A stretch of DNA of 64,000 nucleotides from the NCBI GenBank assembly GCA_021234155.1, contig JAJEKV010000002.1, forward strand, positions 30,947,234-31,011,233. Direction: 5' to 3'. Position 1 is the first letter of the stretch. Each line of letters opens with the position of its first letter. A program made the position numbers and the translations under genes. The DNA is from Isoetes taiwanensis (Eukaryota; Streptophyta; Lycopodiopsida; Isoetales; Isoetaceae). The notes beneath the pieces are model-generated. The model was not told where the DNA came from. It searched no databases and saw only the letters and a list, made by a program, of their open reading frames with translations. Positions 11,669-21,680 of this stretch are shown in pieces.

Positions 11669-12000
11669 AGATAGCCCTCTTTAGCTGACTTACACGAAAC
11701 ACAGGATAGATCCCCTACTTCCTGTGGTAAGTTCAACTCGTATGTTGTTTTCCCAATCCTTTTAGTAATCCTCAAAGGCCCAATATAATGCGGAGTAAGT
11801 TTAGGCACCCGACCTTTGGTTAAAGGCCGTAATGTGTTCATTCTTAATGCCAAAGGATAAACGACTTGTAAGATAACATAATCACCTTCCGCATAAGAGA
11901 TATCACGTCTATGCTGATTAGCAGACGCTTGTGCCCTATCTTGAGCTTTTCCCAATGCTTGCTTGCATTGCCGCAGGATTGCATCCATATCATGGAGCAT
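11617..12000 (-). pseudogene. Integrase C-terminal (GPY-type) segment
   Basis: The segment begins with a helix containing QALGKAQDRAQASANQHRRD, then EGDYVILQVV, KLTPHYIGPLRITKRIGKTT and YELNLP. This is the K-L-x-P-x-Y-x-G-P-x-x-I core of the integrase GPY domain that precedes the chromodomain in gypsy elements. The segment is frame-shifted against both its upstream catalytic core and its downstream chromodomain. Confidence 0.85.
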
Positions 12001-12876
12001 GTGTACTGCAACTTCGGTTATGCATACCAGAATAAGCTCTTGGGTTTCGGCCTATCATAGCCACAACGGGAGTCATCCGAATTCCCGTGTGATGGCTATT
12101 ATTATAAGCGAACTCTAGATAGGGTAAATAATCTTCCCACCTAGACTGCTTCTCGTGGACAAAACTTCGCAACATGTCCTTTAGGATCATGTTTATGCGC
12201 TCAGTTTGCCCGTCCGTTTGTGGATGATTGCCACTGCTCATGTATAATCGGATCCTCAATCCTTTCATGAGATCTCTCCAGAAGTGACCCGTGAACTTAG
12301 TGTCCTGATCACTTACAACGGACAAAGGAAGTCCGAAAGTTGGAAATATATGCAGCATATAGGCAACTGCTACGTCATGTCCCGTAGCCTCCCCTTTTAA
12401 TGCTATAAACTTAGCATACTTGGTTAGCCGATCCACTATTACCAAAATTTGAGTATGTTGCCCAGCAGTTCTAGGTAATACGACTATGAAGTCCATACTC
12501 ACGCTTTCCCAGCATTCATTTGGTATAGGGAGGGGCTGTAACAATCCCGGAGTTTTTCCATGATCCGCCTTCACTGCTTGACACACCAAACAGTGACTTA
12601 CCAAGTCCTTGACTTGCTCTTGCAACTCCGGCCAGTAGTAGAACCTCTTAACCAATTCATACATCTTCCATTCACCTCCATGCCTAGCTTGTGGAGTGTC
12701 ATGGTACTCACGTAGAATTGACTCCTTGGGATCCCTACTCGAAGGAACATAAATCCTTCCTTTATAGAAATGCAAACCCTCTTGCTCAGCCCCCACGCCT
12801 CCCCAAGCTTGACCACCGCCGGGATCTTTGATCCTCGATATGCATCCTTGATCCTTTGTATAAGATCACTTGCCAA
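11990..12876 (-). pseudogene. Integrase zinc-binding and catalytic core
   Basis: The stretch holds the H-H-C-C zinc-binding module (YHDTPQARHGG, then VSHCLVCQAVK) and the retroviral-type integrase core. The catalytic D-D-E residues are visible in SMDFIVVLP, VSDQDTKFTGHFW and GQTERIN, with HPQTDGQTER as the signature around the glutamate. The core inserts element DNA into the host genome. The upstream zinc-binding part is also partly readable in another frame (12598-12876), showing a frameshift near 12.79 kb. The core itself (12796-11990) is uninterrupted over about 268 codons. Confidence 0.92.
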
Positions 12877-12879
12877 AGT

Positions 12880-13573
12880 TGTTAAGGTATTTATGAGCTT
12901 AACCCTTTTGATAATGCATCGGCAAGAATCGGATTATTTTTGCCCCTCGCAGATGCTCAATGGAAAAATGGAACTCATGGAGGAAGTCTAGCCACCTAGC
13001 CTGCCTCCTGGCTAATTTCGCTTGACTTTGCAAGAACCTCAATGGTTTATGGTCTGATAGACGATAAACTTGCGCTGCTCTTGGCTCGTCCCACTACGCA
13101 AGTAGTGCCTCCATGTCTTTAACGATGCACAATGGCTAGCAATTCTTGCTCTAGGTTGTGTAGTTCCTTTCTCGCAGACTTAGTTTCCGACTTTCATAAG
13201 CCACTACATGACCCTCGCCAGATCAATATCGCCTCTACCGCTTGTCTCCGTAGTAGCCCCGTATAAACCTCAAATGCATGATTCAAATCGCACTTTTAGC
13301 ACGTGATCGCCACCAAGAAGTCCTTAATGTGCCGAAATGCCTTTTGCTGCTCTCTCCCCCACACAAAATCATGATCTTTCTTCAAAAGATCAGTGAGAGG
13401 AGTAACAACTTTAGAAAATTTAGGGACAAATTTATGGTGGTACGTGGCTAACCCCAAAAAACTTCAAACTCCAAAATGTTTTCTGGTGGAAGCCATTGCT
13501 GTACTACTTGTACTTTGGTGGGATCTGAGGACACACCGTCACTAGACAAGATATGTCCCAAATAGGCCACTCG
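12880..13573 (-). pseudogene. RNase H domain remnant
   Basis: On the minus strand near 13070-12910 the sequence reads SDHKPLRFLQSQ, then RQARWLDFLHEFHFSIEHL and RGAKI, the C-terminal part of the Ty3/gypsy RNase H domain (T-D-H-x-x-L ... R-x-x-R-W ... H-x-x-G). The rest of the domain and its link to the reverse transcriptase are spread over several frames with stops. It is clearly non-functional. Confidence 0.75.
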
Positions 13574-14257
13574 CTACTTAAAGAAATCACATTTGGAAAT
13601 CTTTGCATAGAGTTTATGTTCCCGCAAAATTCGAAGAACGTGTTCCAAATGAGTGAAATGTTGTTCAACAGTTTGCGAATAGATGAGAATATCATCTAAA
13701 AAGACTTCGACAAACTTGTCCAAATGCTCGGAGAATACTTGATTCATTAATCGCATAAACGTTGCGGGCGCATTTGTAAGCCCAAACGGCATAACCAGGA
13801 ACTCATAATGTCCTTGATGAGTTCTGAATGCAGTTTTATGTTCGTCGCCTTCCCGAATCCTAATCTGATGATATCCACTGCGGAGGTCGATCTTGGTAAA
13901 CCATTTGGCACCCCCAAGATGATCCAGAATATCATCGACCCGGGGTAAAGGATATCTATCCGTCACAGTTGCCTTGTTAAATGCCCGGTAATCTATGCAC
14001 ATCCGCATAGTACCGTCCTTTTTCTTAACAATCAACACGGGACTCGCAAAAGGTGATTTACTTGGTCGTATAAAACCTTTGCTTAACAATTCTCTCACTT
14101 GCTTTTTAACCTCTTCAACTTCTAGAGGACTTAAACAGTAGGGAGCACGTGCCATGGGCTTGACCCCAGGTTTAAGCTCAATTTCGTGCTCGACACCCCG
14201 CGAGGACGGTGGTCCCTCAGGTAACTCTTCTGGAAAAATATCCTTAAAGGTATGCAA
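13574..14257 (-). pseudogene. Reverse transcriptase domain
   Basis: An open frame of about 227 codons covers the Ty3/gypsy reverse transcriptase. Visible landmarks are [20 protein letters not shown] at the start, [73 protein letters not shown] and the catalytic FLDDILIYS. The aspartates in KIDLRSGY and LDD are retained, so the active site is intact at sequence level. The frame stops after the thumb region ([10 protein letters not shown]). Protease sequence expected upstream (14.26-14.58 kb) is degraded, and no D-S/T-G motif was found there. Confidence 0.93.
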
Positions 14258-14584
14258 AAGATCTTTTAATCTTTGGTCTACCTCAGAGTGTGTATTGGCC
14301 AGAGAATCTGTGGCTCAACTTGCTGTAACCATTTCATGCCTAGAATGACATCATATCACTTTAATCGAAATGATGTCTAGATCTATGGATATAGATGTTA
14401 CAACTCGACTCTTTGTCCAAAGAACTCCAAACAAACACCCTCAGGCTTGCTCATTGTGACACTGAGTTTGTGGCCCGGCCTCAGACTCGATCAAGTACGG
14501 AGCCACCTCGTTTAATTCCAGCCCTAGATCTTGTGCTAGATCATCTCTTCGAAATATAATCGATAACGCCTTTACCTCCCATTA

Positions 14585-14893
14585 TCATTTACCTTTGCAA
14601 AGTAATGCCAAAACTTTCATGGTGGCTTTGTACATTCTCGGGCAAAGTGTCCGGGAACCCCACAATGATAACACCCCCTTAGGCTTATTCGCTTTGGCTG
14701 CCATCTTCCTGGCCTTGCCCCTACGCCTTATCCTTATCCTTAGAATCATTTTTCCGCTTTTTAGAGGGAGCAGATCCCCTCGAGTTTCCTCGCCCCTCTT
14801 TGCCTTCCACCAGCAAAGTTCTCGAGCCTTCTTGGATTCTTCCCTACCCACCGCCCTCGCCATCTCCATAGCCAACTCAAAGTCGCTGTTCAA
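14585..14893 (-). pseudogene. Gag C-terminal region with CCHC zinc knuckle
   Basis: The 42 bases 14632-14673 encode CYHCGVPGHFAREC, a perfect C-x2-C-x4-H-x4-C zinc knuckle of a Gag nucleocapsid, which packages element RNA. A Lys/Arg-rich stretch precedes it, partly in another frame. Further upstream the sequence is consistent with the end of gag. Frame changes on both sides of the knuckle separate it from gag and from the protease region. Confidence 0.8.
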
Positions 14894-15002
14894 AGCTTCT
14901 GCAAAGAAATGCGCATGCTATGCTAGCATCCCGTAGACCATTTATAAAATGATCCACGCCAAGATCCCCGCGTAGTTAATCTCGTAACGCTAAAAGAGCT
15001 CT

Positions 15003-15409
15003 TCAAAGGTCCACATAATCCCACAGAGACCCTGTCTGAGTGAGCTCCTTCAGATGTATGAGCGCATGTCGCCGGTCATAATGAAGTGCATACTCATGTC
15101 GGAATAAATGACAAAATTCCCTCCAAGTACGTAGCTTCCCGACCATTCTGCTGTGAGTGTCCCACCATGTACCGCCGGTCTTCAAATTGGGTGGCATACA
15201 TAATTCTCGGCATTTCGTAAATCTGCAAAATATAACTTCATTTCATTGAACCATCGCATAGCCTGTTCAGACGTTACATCCTTGCCATAGAAATCCGGCA
15301 TTTTTACGCATTCTAGAGATTTAATCTCTTCCCCAGAAAGCTCCCCCAAGGACTCTTCTGTATGAGCGATACCTTCCATGACATTCTCGAGTTGTCGGTT
15401 CTTCGCCAA
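15003..15409 (-). pseudogene. Gag N-terminal/capsid region
   Basis: Two overlapping frames (15409-15182 and 15197-15003) read as plant gypsy Gag: CVKMPDFYGKDVTSEQAM and RWFNEMKLYFADL, then GTWWDTHSRMVGKLRTWREF and FCHLFRHEYALHYDRRHA. The second contains the W-x-x-F-x-x-x-F-x-x-x-Y pattern of the Ty3/gypsy capsid (retrotrans_gag). A one-base shift near 15190 separates the pieces. Methionine at about 15409 is a possible original start. Confidence 0.75.
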
Positions 15410-15811
15410 CCCCGGTTTACCCCCGATGGTGCACTAGGGTCCCTGGCCGCAACCCTCGCGGAGGAACACTACGATTTGCCCCCGAGCAAGGGAGCTGCCC
15501 CACCACATGTAGAAACTTCTACTACACTACTCAAGCTTCCTGCCTTCCCTTCAGCAGCCCACTTGCAGTTTTCCCTCGTGACAACCCTGTGGTGTTCTGA
15601 AACCTGGCTTGTTCCGCCCTTATCATGCCTTGACCAGCGTACTATGGCCATTATAACATTATTCTATTTCAAGCCCTCACAAGCACATTCAACACTTTTC
15701 TTTAGACTTCCTGCAGATTCATTTTGTATTAGATGCACAGCCGAAGTCATGAAGATCTAATTGAAGGAATAAGTATTTGCTTGCAATCTCCTATAATTTG
15801 ATTTTTTCTAT
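15410..15811. other. Upstream flank of the gypsy element; no LTR recognised
   Basis: Neither the expected Met-tRNA primer-binding site (TGGTATCAGAGC on the minus strand) nor a sequence resembling the putative 3' LTR was seen here. Short frames on both strands are unlikely to be genes. Confidence 0.45.
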
Positions 15812-16818
15812 ACGGACTCGAGTCCGTGTTCCTTTTTTACTTTATCACTAAGAATATTTATCTTCATGGATATTAAGAATTATTTTAAGTTACATGGATA
15901 TTCCATGGATATTCTTCTTTTTATATGTAGTGTTGAACTGCCTCTGGATGGATGGATGTTCCTCTTATTTATGCCTCTAAATAGATGTTTTTCCTATTTA
16001 TGTAATATTGAAGAATATCTATGGACATCTTTTTTTCTTAAATAATATCACGGACTTAAGTCCGTGATTTTCTTCTGCCTTATATAAAATTGTTCAATAA
16101 CTCTAGATTCTATGAATAAGATCATGGACGCAAGTCCGTGGAAGTTTTTTTTCTTCTTTAACTAAGATCACGGACTCAAGTCCGTGGACATAACCTCAGA
16201 CCTCAGATCACGGACTTAAGTCCGTGAATGTCTTTGCCTATTTCTTAAATAAGATCACAGATTAAGTCCGTGGAGGTTATTCCTCAATTTCATTTTTAAA
16301 TAAGATCACGGACTTAAGCCCGTAGAGGTTATTGCTCATTTTAAAATAAGATGGAGTCCGTGGAGCTCGTGGAGCTTATTCCTCATTTTTAAATGAGATC
16401 ACAGACTTAAGTCCATGGAAGTTATTTCTCATTTATTTCTCATCTAAAATCAGATCACGGACTTAAGTCCGTGGAGCTTTGACATTGGCCAATGTTTATG
16501 TATATTAGGTGGCCAATATGGTGGGTTATTCCTCATTTTAAAATAAGCTCACGAACTTAAGTCCGTGGAGCTTATTTCTCATTTTTAAATAAGATCACGG
16601 ACTTAAGTCCGTGGAGCTTACCTTATTCCTCCTTTTTAAATAAGATCATGGACTTAAGTCCGTGGAGCTTACCTTATTCCTCCTTTTTTGAATAAGATCA
16701 CGGACTTAAGTCCGTGGAGCTACCTTATTCCTCCTTTTTAAATAAGATCACGGACTTAAGTCCGTGGAGCTTACCTTATTCCTCCTTTTTTGAATAAGAT
16801 CACGGACTTAAGTCCGTA
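15812..16818. repeat. Array of about 16 copies of an 18-bp palindrome
   Basis: The perfect palindrome CACGGACTTAAGTCCGTG occurs at 16049-16066 and 16209-16226 and recurs with few changes across the array, for example near 16169, 16455, 16588, 16709, 16759 and 16801. In the right half the unit is about 50-63 bp: AATAAGAT + palindrome + GAGCTTACCTTATTCCTCCTTTTT. The first member (15812-15827) has centre CTCGAG instead of CTTAAG. Copies at about 16123, 16258, 16308, 16351, 16393 and 16549 carry point changes or truncations. Confidence 0.95.
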
Positions 16819-16880
16819 GAGCTTCTGACATTGGCCAATGTTTATGTATATTGGGTGGCCAATGTATATGTATATTAGGT
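16483..16880. repeat. Secondary repeat GACATTGGCCAATGTTTATG within the array
   Basis: A module beginning GACATTGGCCAATGTTTATG and ending TATATTAGGTGGCC lies at about 16479-16520 and again at about 16827-16882, where a shortened second copy follows. It contains the small palindrome TTGGCCAA. The last copy abuts the left end of the CACTA-like element. Confidence 0.8.
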
Positions 16881-16882
16881 GG

Positions 16883-16912
16883 CACAATAGGAGAAAGGTC
16901 ATTTAGCGACGT
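16883..16912 (+). repeat. Left terminal inverted repeat
   Basis: Begins with CACAATAGG immediately after the TGG target duplication and ends with TTTAGCGACGT. It pairs with the inverted copy at 25410-25438. Confidence 0.85.
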
Positions 16913-17400
16913 CTCTAGCGACGTCTTGGTCACGTCCATGCGACGTCTGGCCACGTGACACAGACGTGACACAGACGTCGCTGGAGACACGTCGCATGCG
17001 ACGCGCGTCGCATGCGACGTCTGCAGACGTGACACATACGTGACATACACGTGACAGATACGTGACACAGACGTCGCATGCGACGTATACTAGACGTCGC
17101 AGCCACGTGTACTATTTTAAAAAAATCCCCGTGGAATATCAAAAAAATCCACATGTAATGCAAAAAGCCACGTGTATACGTCGCATGCGACGTGACATAA
17201 AAAAAATCCACCACGGTAATAAAAAGCCACGCGTAATAAAAAAATCCACGCGGCAATTTTAAAAAAGTTACGGTATACGCCGATGCGACGGACGTGAAAA
17301 AATAAAAATCCATGTGTAATAAAAAAAAGCCACGCGTATTAAAAAATCCACGCGGTATTTTAAAAGCTAATCGTATACGCCGCATGCGACGCCCAGAAAA
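16913..17400. repeat. Left subterminal repeats with CGTCGCATGCGACG palindromes
   Basis: This segment is dense in ACGTC, CACGTG and GTGACA motifs. The 14-bp palindrome CGTCGCATGCGACG is present at about 16990, 17006, 17072 and 17179, with a variant near 17377. From about 17110 a roughly 115-bp unit made of A-rich stretches alternating with CCACGTGTAAT / CCACGCGGTAT blocks repeats about three times. Such subterminal arrays bind the element's own proteins in CACTA elements (family knowledge). Confidence 0.85.
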
Positions 17401-20075
17401 AAATAAAAAAAAAAAAATAAAGAAAATGTTTTGCTCAAATAATTATTACAATATGATGTACAAGAGGCAAAAAGGCATGTCGCCTTTTTTTTTAATTGCA
17501 AATCGTGTATTGTATTTATATTTTTAAATAATCACAAAAGACTCGTTAAGGGGAGTATCCACCCTTTTAGCCTACAAATTAATCTCTCACGATTCTAAGT
17601 GGAGTAGTCATCCGAGTAAGTAGTTTGAGGACCCCTCCTCGATGGATGGTTTCCACCATAGGTCGACGCCCCCTCGCCGACCCCCCCACCGCCCTCCCCC
17701 TCGCCTAGGGCTGGTTCATCTCCTCCATCGCCTCCTATAAAACCAAAAGAATATGGCATTAATGTAGTTCATAGAATTATAATAATTACATACAACGCAC
17801 ATTGGCATTTCCGTGATGTGGAATAGTTCCCTCTTCGTATAACTGTTGATATAGATAAACAGCTCCACGTTCCGTGGCTATTTGTACGTGCTCCTTGCTA
17901 GGGGGAAACCCGTATAGATAGGTCTATGACAATATGACGAGTATTAGCTAATGACATTTGAAGTTCTTATTAAAATTAATGTGAACTAATATAGCTCTTA
18001 CGAATCTATGGCGAAACCCTTTCCGACCGCCGGAGCCTTGAGACGGAGTTCGTTCACTTGCAGTTGCTTTGTCAGTCCGAGCTCTATGTTTCTGGTCTGG
18101 ATCCTTTGCACGTTCGAATGCAATCGATTGCAAGGCACACAATATTATCACAAGTTAAAGTGAACGAATGGCAAAAAAAATAAGAAATACCTTGATATCT
18201 TCCTTGTGGAGATTAAGTGGTTTAGGGACTTTTGACCAATCGCCTCCAACTTTTTTGCAATCCGACTTCAGCATCACCACCACTTTTGCCTTTGATATAA
18301 ATCGATAGATCAATGCAATATTAAAATAATAAAACAAGACTATGACTAGGTCATGTACCTCCTTTTCGCTGAAGTCAAGACATCATCAAAACGAAGCTTC
18401 TTCCAGCTTAAAGATCCTTGCTTTTTCTATCTCCGGGAAACTCGCTTCATTTTATTTTTGACGCCTCTATTTCGCTGGTCATCATAAGCCCCGCCACTCC
18501 CCCATACCACGGGAGGCCATAAACGAGATATTGTTTGAGCCCGGCCCCTCGGTAGTATAAAAGACACTTCCCTCATCATCCCTCATAGGAAGATCGTCCC
18601 CTCAAGCATAAATGGTGGGTATATAAAAGCGTGTTTATGTCTACCCTAAATATACATATCCCGGCCCGATAGGAAACTTTTGAGCACTTTTACAATTTAT
18701 TCTAAGTGAAGAGAATGAACAAAACAACAAATTTAGATGGCAAAGTACTAATATTTAAGGTTGATATCTTAAATAATATGTTCACATAACTTTCACCAAA
18801 AAAAATTATTATTATTATGATAGTCGGGTATATTCGAGGCCAAATCACCCGCCAACTTACGCTGCCTAAAACAAAGCTTAAATGGACACTCTTCTTCAAA
18901 GGACACGACGCCATCGGATCCGGACCTCTCCAAGTCGCGATTCACGATGTCCTTGGGATCCCGAACCCTCCGATGATTCATGTCGCCGCCGCCTTTTGAA
19001 CGCTAGAGTCCGTTGTTCCACCGCCTCTTGACCTCGGAAGTAATGAGAATGAGCATCTTTAACATGCCGCAACCAAAGAAATGTTTGGTAATGTAGTGGA
19101 TATATATTTACCCGCTGAAATCTCCTCCAAGTTCCTAACACCGTAGAAAAAATCTATTCCCGCCTCATGCCTAGAACTACGCTCACCGCTACGAGAACGT
19201 GGAGGCCGATAATCAACACTATGTCGATGGGGGCATAAGAATTGAAAACGTCTCGGGAGGTCGCCTAACCGCCGGTTGTCAAAGAGGCAAAATATGCTGC
19301 AATTTGTTCTCTCGAGACATGTTTATGAGGAAGGGAGAGCGGGGGGGAGCCGCGTAAATACAAATATCACGCAAAAAACAATCCATTTATTTATTATTTT
19401 TATAAAAGCTATCTTAATACCCAAACCTCGCCGGGCCAGTGACAAGTGGAGGTTGGCTGCTTGGAACATCAAAGACGATTGCCCCTACCTCGTGGAGTCC
19501 TCCTCCTATTTTGTCTAAACTCTTCCCTTTCCTCTACACAACAAATTAAAACTCCATGCATAAACTTACATACCTAATTAGAGGGTAAAGCGATAAAAAA
19601 CTATATAAATACTTACCTTCGCCTTCGCTATTCTCCGCATTTATTGCGATTACCTTTATTCATCGCCGAAAAAATAGCACACCTAGATCAAAAGAAATTG
19701 TGAGAGAAACATTTGATAACCATGAATGATATGGTTGCAATAATAGGATGATACTTACAAACTATACATATGATAAATAGTATTTTGATGGTTTGAAATG
19801 TGCTACCAATGAGCCCTAAGCAGACTTATCGGCAGCCTTTGACCGCCTTTTGACCGGGCGGAGGGGAGACGATAATGCCATGAATATCGTGATCGCAGAA
19901 AAGACCGCCACAATGAGGAAGACCGCTAAGAATTGAGCCTCGCCATGACTATATATATTAATTTGAACATAACGAGAATTAGCTTGAGAAAAGCTTTGAA
20001 CAAGTCTTTGCATAAATACCTAAATTTATATTCTTATCTTCTTATTTATATTGGAAAAGTATCTCATATATATGT
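17401..20075. other. Interior of the CACTA-like element, no intact gene
   Basis: Minus-strand pieces look weakly coding, for example SDCKKVGGDWSKVPKPLNLH near 18260-18200, FERAKDPDQKHRARTDKATA near 18115-18050, and a Gly-rich region near 17730-17640. They are all interrupted and no transposase signature was recognised. They may be relics of the element's own genes. Confidence 0.4.
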
Positions 20076-20079
20076 ATGG

Positions 20080-20370
20080 GGTGCATATCTGACTCTAGGT
20101 TGCCATATTATCGTGCCATGTATCATGTCATCCACCGAACCCTAAATTATCCCATCGTGGCATTTTTAGTGCCACATCATGAAACCCTACATTGCGTGTG
20201 GCACATCATCAAACCCTAGGTTGTGTCACGGGCTTACTTCAGATTGCCACATCATAGTAAGTGCCATGTCATCAAACCCCTAGTTATGTAAGCCATCATC
20301 AAACCCTAGATTGTGCCACATGGCATTTATAATCTAGGGTTTGATGATGTAGCACACAAAACCTAGGGTT
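20080..20370. repeat. CAAACCCTAG repeats with a perfect hairpin
   Basis: About seven copies of (A)AACCCTA(G/A) preceded by CACATCATC or CATCATC occur within 290 bp, partly inverted. Arms 20294-20312 (CATCATCAAACCCTAGATT) and 20331-20349 are perfect reverse complements, 19 bp each, around an 18-nt loop. Confidence 0.85.
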
Positions 20371-20533
20371 TGACGCCCCAGAGCTTACCCTTTATCTACA
20401 AGTTATGATTAATAATTTATTTACCATTAATAATAATTTTTTCATTAATAAATTACTTTTCCATTAATAATTTTCAATAAAAAACATTTATTTGTTGCAA
20501 CAAGCCTCAAATAGGAAGTCAAAATTATATTAA

Positions 20534-21680
20534 TCACTTCTTGCAAGCATTTAACAGTAGCTTAGCTATCTCAAGTGGATCACCACACTTCATATGTCGC
20601 CTCTCTCTCACAACTATATCAGAAGAAAGCCTTGTTGTTTTGAACACATCGATGACGCGAACAATAGATGGGCGATCCATGTGCACCAGCTCTCTATCCA
20701 TCATCATTTGGACCTTCATATGTTGGATGATGTCCAATGTGCTAGAGTATCGGTCAGTTGGGTTTATCTCAACACACAACCCCATAAGCCACATTGCCTG
20801 GACAAAATCAAGGAGCATCTCGTAAATGTAGCCCATGGAATATATGTCAGATATCTCATGCCCCCATGATGCTTGGTCATCTGATGATGATGTAAAAACT
20901 CGCTTCTCCTACCAAGGATATCGCACCGTTCCATCTTGTAGTGTATAACGGCTCTTCAACTTGGGCATTCGCTCCTTGCAAAAACGGAGGGCCGTGTCCC
21001 AATCACCAATAGCCACCCACACATTTGTAAGGGAGTCATCAAAATGGAGTTTGACCCTTTTGCAATTGAGCTTTGTGTGTGTCCAACCTGGAGCGTGGAT
21101 GGCATAGACTCCTTCTGCAAGAGCGAGAGCTATTTCTGGGACGTACTTATACACGAGCCTCATTTTGGCTTTTCACTACGCACTTATCTTCATATCAGCC
21201 CTTCTTGGAGCACTATGCATTGCATTTGACCATCTCCTATAAGAAGAGAATTGGCTCTAAGATGGTCAAGTAATTCTGCAAAGGTTCCTCCATTCATGAA
21301 TGGCAAGACTACCATTGGTCCCTCGTGGGCTCATCTCCACAAAAGACCCTCAGGGCAAGTCCAAGGGGTGTGGCCAATGCCGGACTTGGGCTCTTGAAAC
21401 GGATATACTTGTCACCAACAACCATGATGCAGCTCTATCTTGGCCTCTCCACACAATGCCAAGATAATAGTCATCTTGATTAAAGTACGGGTTCCCAAGA
21501 TCCGATTTGGTATATCCGCGCCTTGTTTACTACCAATGCACTTTTTACAACTCCAACATCATCCACATGAATGTCACAATAAATGCAAAGACATTTATCA
21601 TGAGCATGTAATGATAATCTAGCCCCCGCACCAATAGAGCTCCCACCATGGATAAGACTATCTAACTCCTTCAATTGCTC
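20534..21680 (-). pseudogene. Protein-kinase-like gene, decayed, inside the CACTA-like element
   Basis: Read on the minus strand, pieces in changing frames follow the order of a protein kinase domain. Near 21650-21480 lies a glycine-containing N-lobe segment (IHGGSSIGAGARLSLHA). Near 21310-21250 is a hinge and helix D (VVLPFMNGGTFAELLDHLRA). Near 21150-21000 is helix E and a degenerate catalytic loop (ALALAEGVYAIHAPGWTHTK), where the HRD aspartate is lost, and DFG is replaced by GDWD. The C-lobe follows (EISDIYSMGYIYEMLLDFVQ, CVEINPTDRYSSTLDI). Stops and shifts separate the pieces, and the catalytic residues are missing. It looks like a captured host gene fragment that has decayed. Confidence 0.65.

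Larger units (their letters stand above)
11424..15409 (-). mobile_element. Ty3/gypsy chromovirus-type LTR retrotransposon, defective
   Basis: From high to low coordinates, the minus strand encodes gag, a CCHC zinc knuckle, a degraded protease region, reverse transcriptase, RNase H, integrase and a chromodomain, the gene order of plant Ty3/gypsy chromoviruses. The polyprotein is split over several frames with stops, so it cannot make its proteins. A polypurine tract and a putative 3' LTR follow; no 5' LTR or tRNA primer site was recognised above 15,409, so the upstream end is probably deleted or strongly diverged. The element sits next to the palindrome array that starts at 15,812. Confidence 0.92.

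Noticed and set aside
15812-16818. CRISPR-like regularly spaced repeats
   Set aside because: Repeats are palindromes with conserved, not unique, spacers, and the context is a plant genome with introns and retrotransposons.
16808-17390. Minus-strand ORFs of up to 151 codons
   Set aside because: They translate simple CACGTG/GACGTC repeats of the subterminal array and have low-complexity products.
20080-20370. Interstitial telomere repeats
   Set aside because: The repeats contain AAACCCTA but not tandem CCCTAAA; they are embedded in longer CATCATCAAACCCTAG units.
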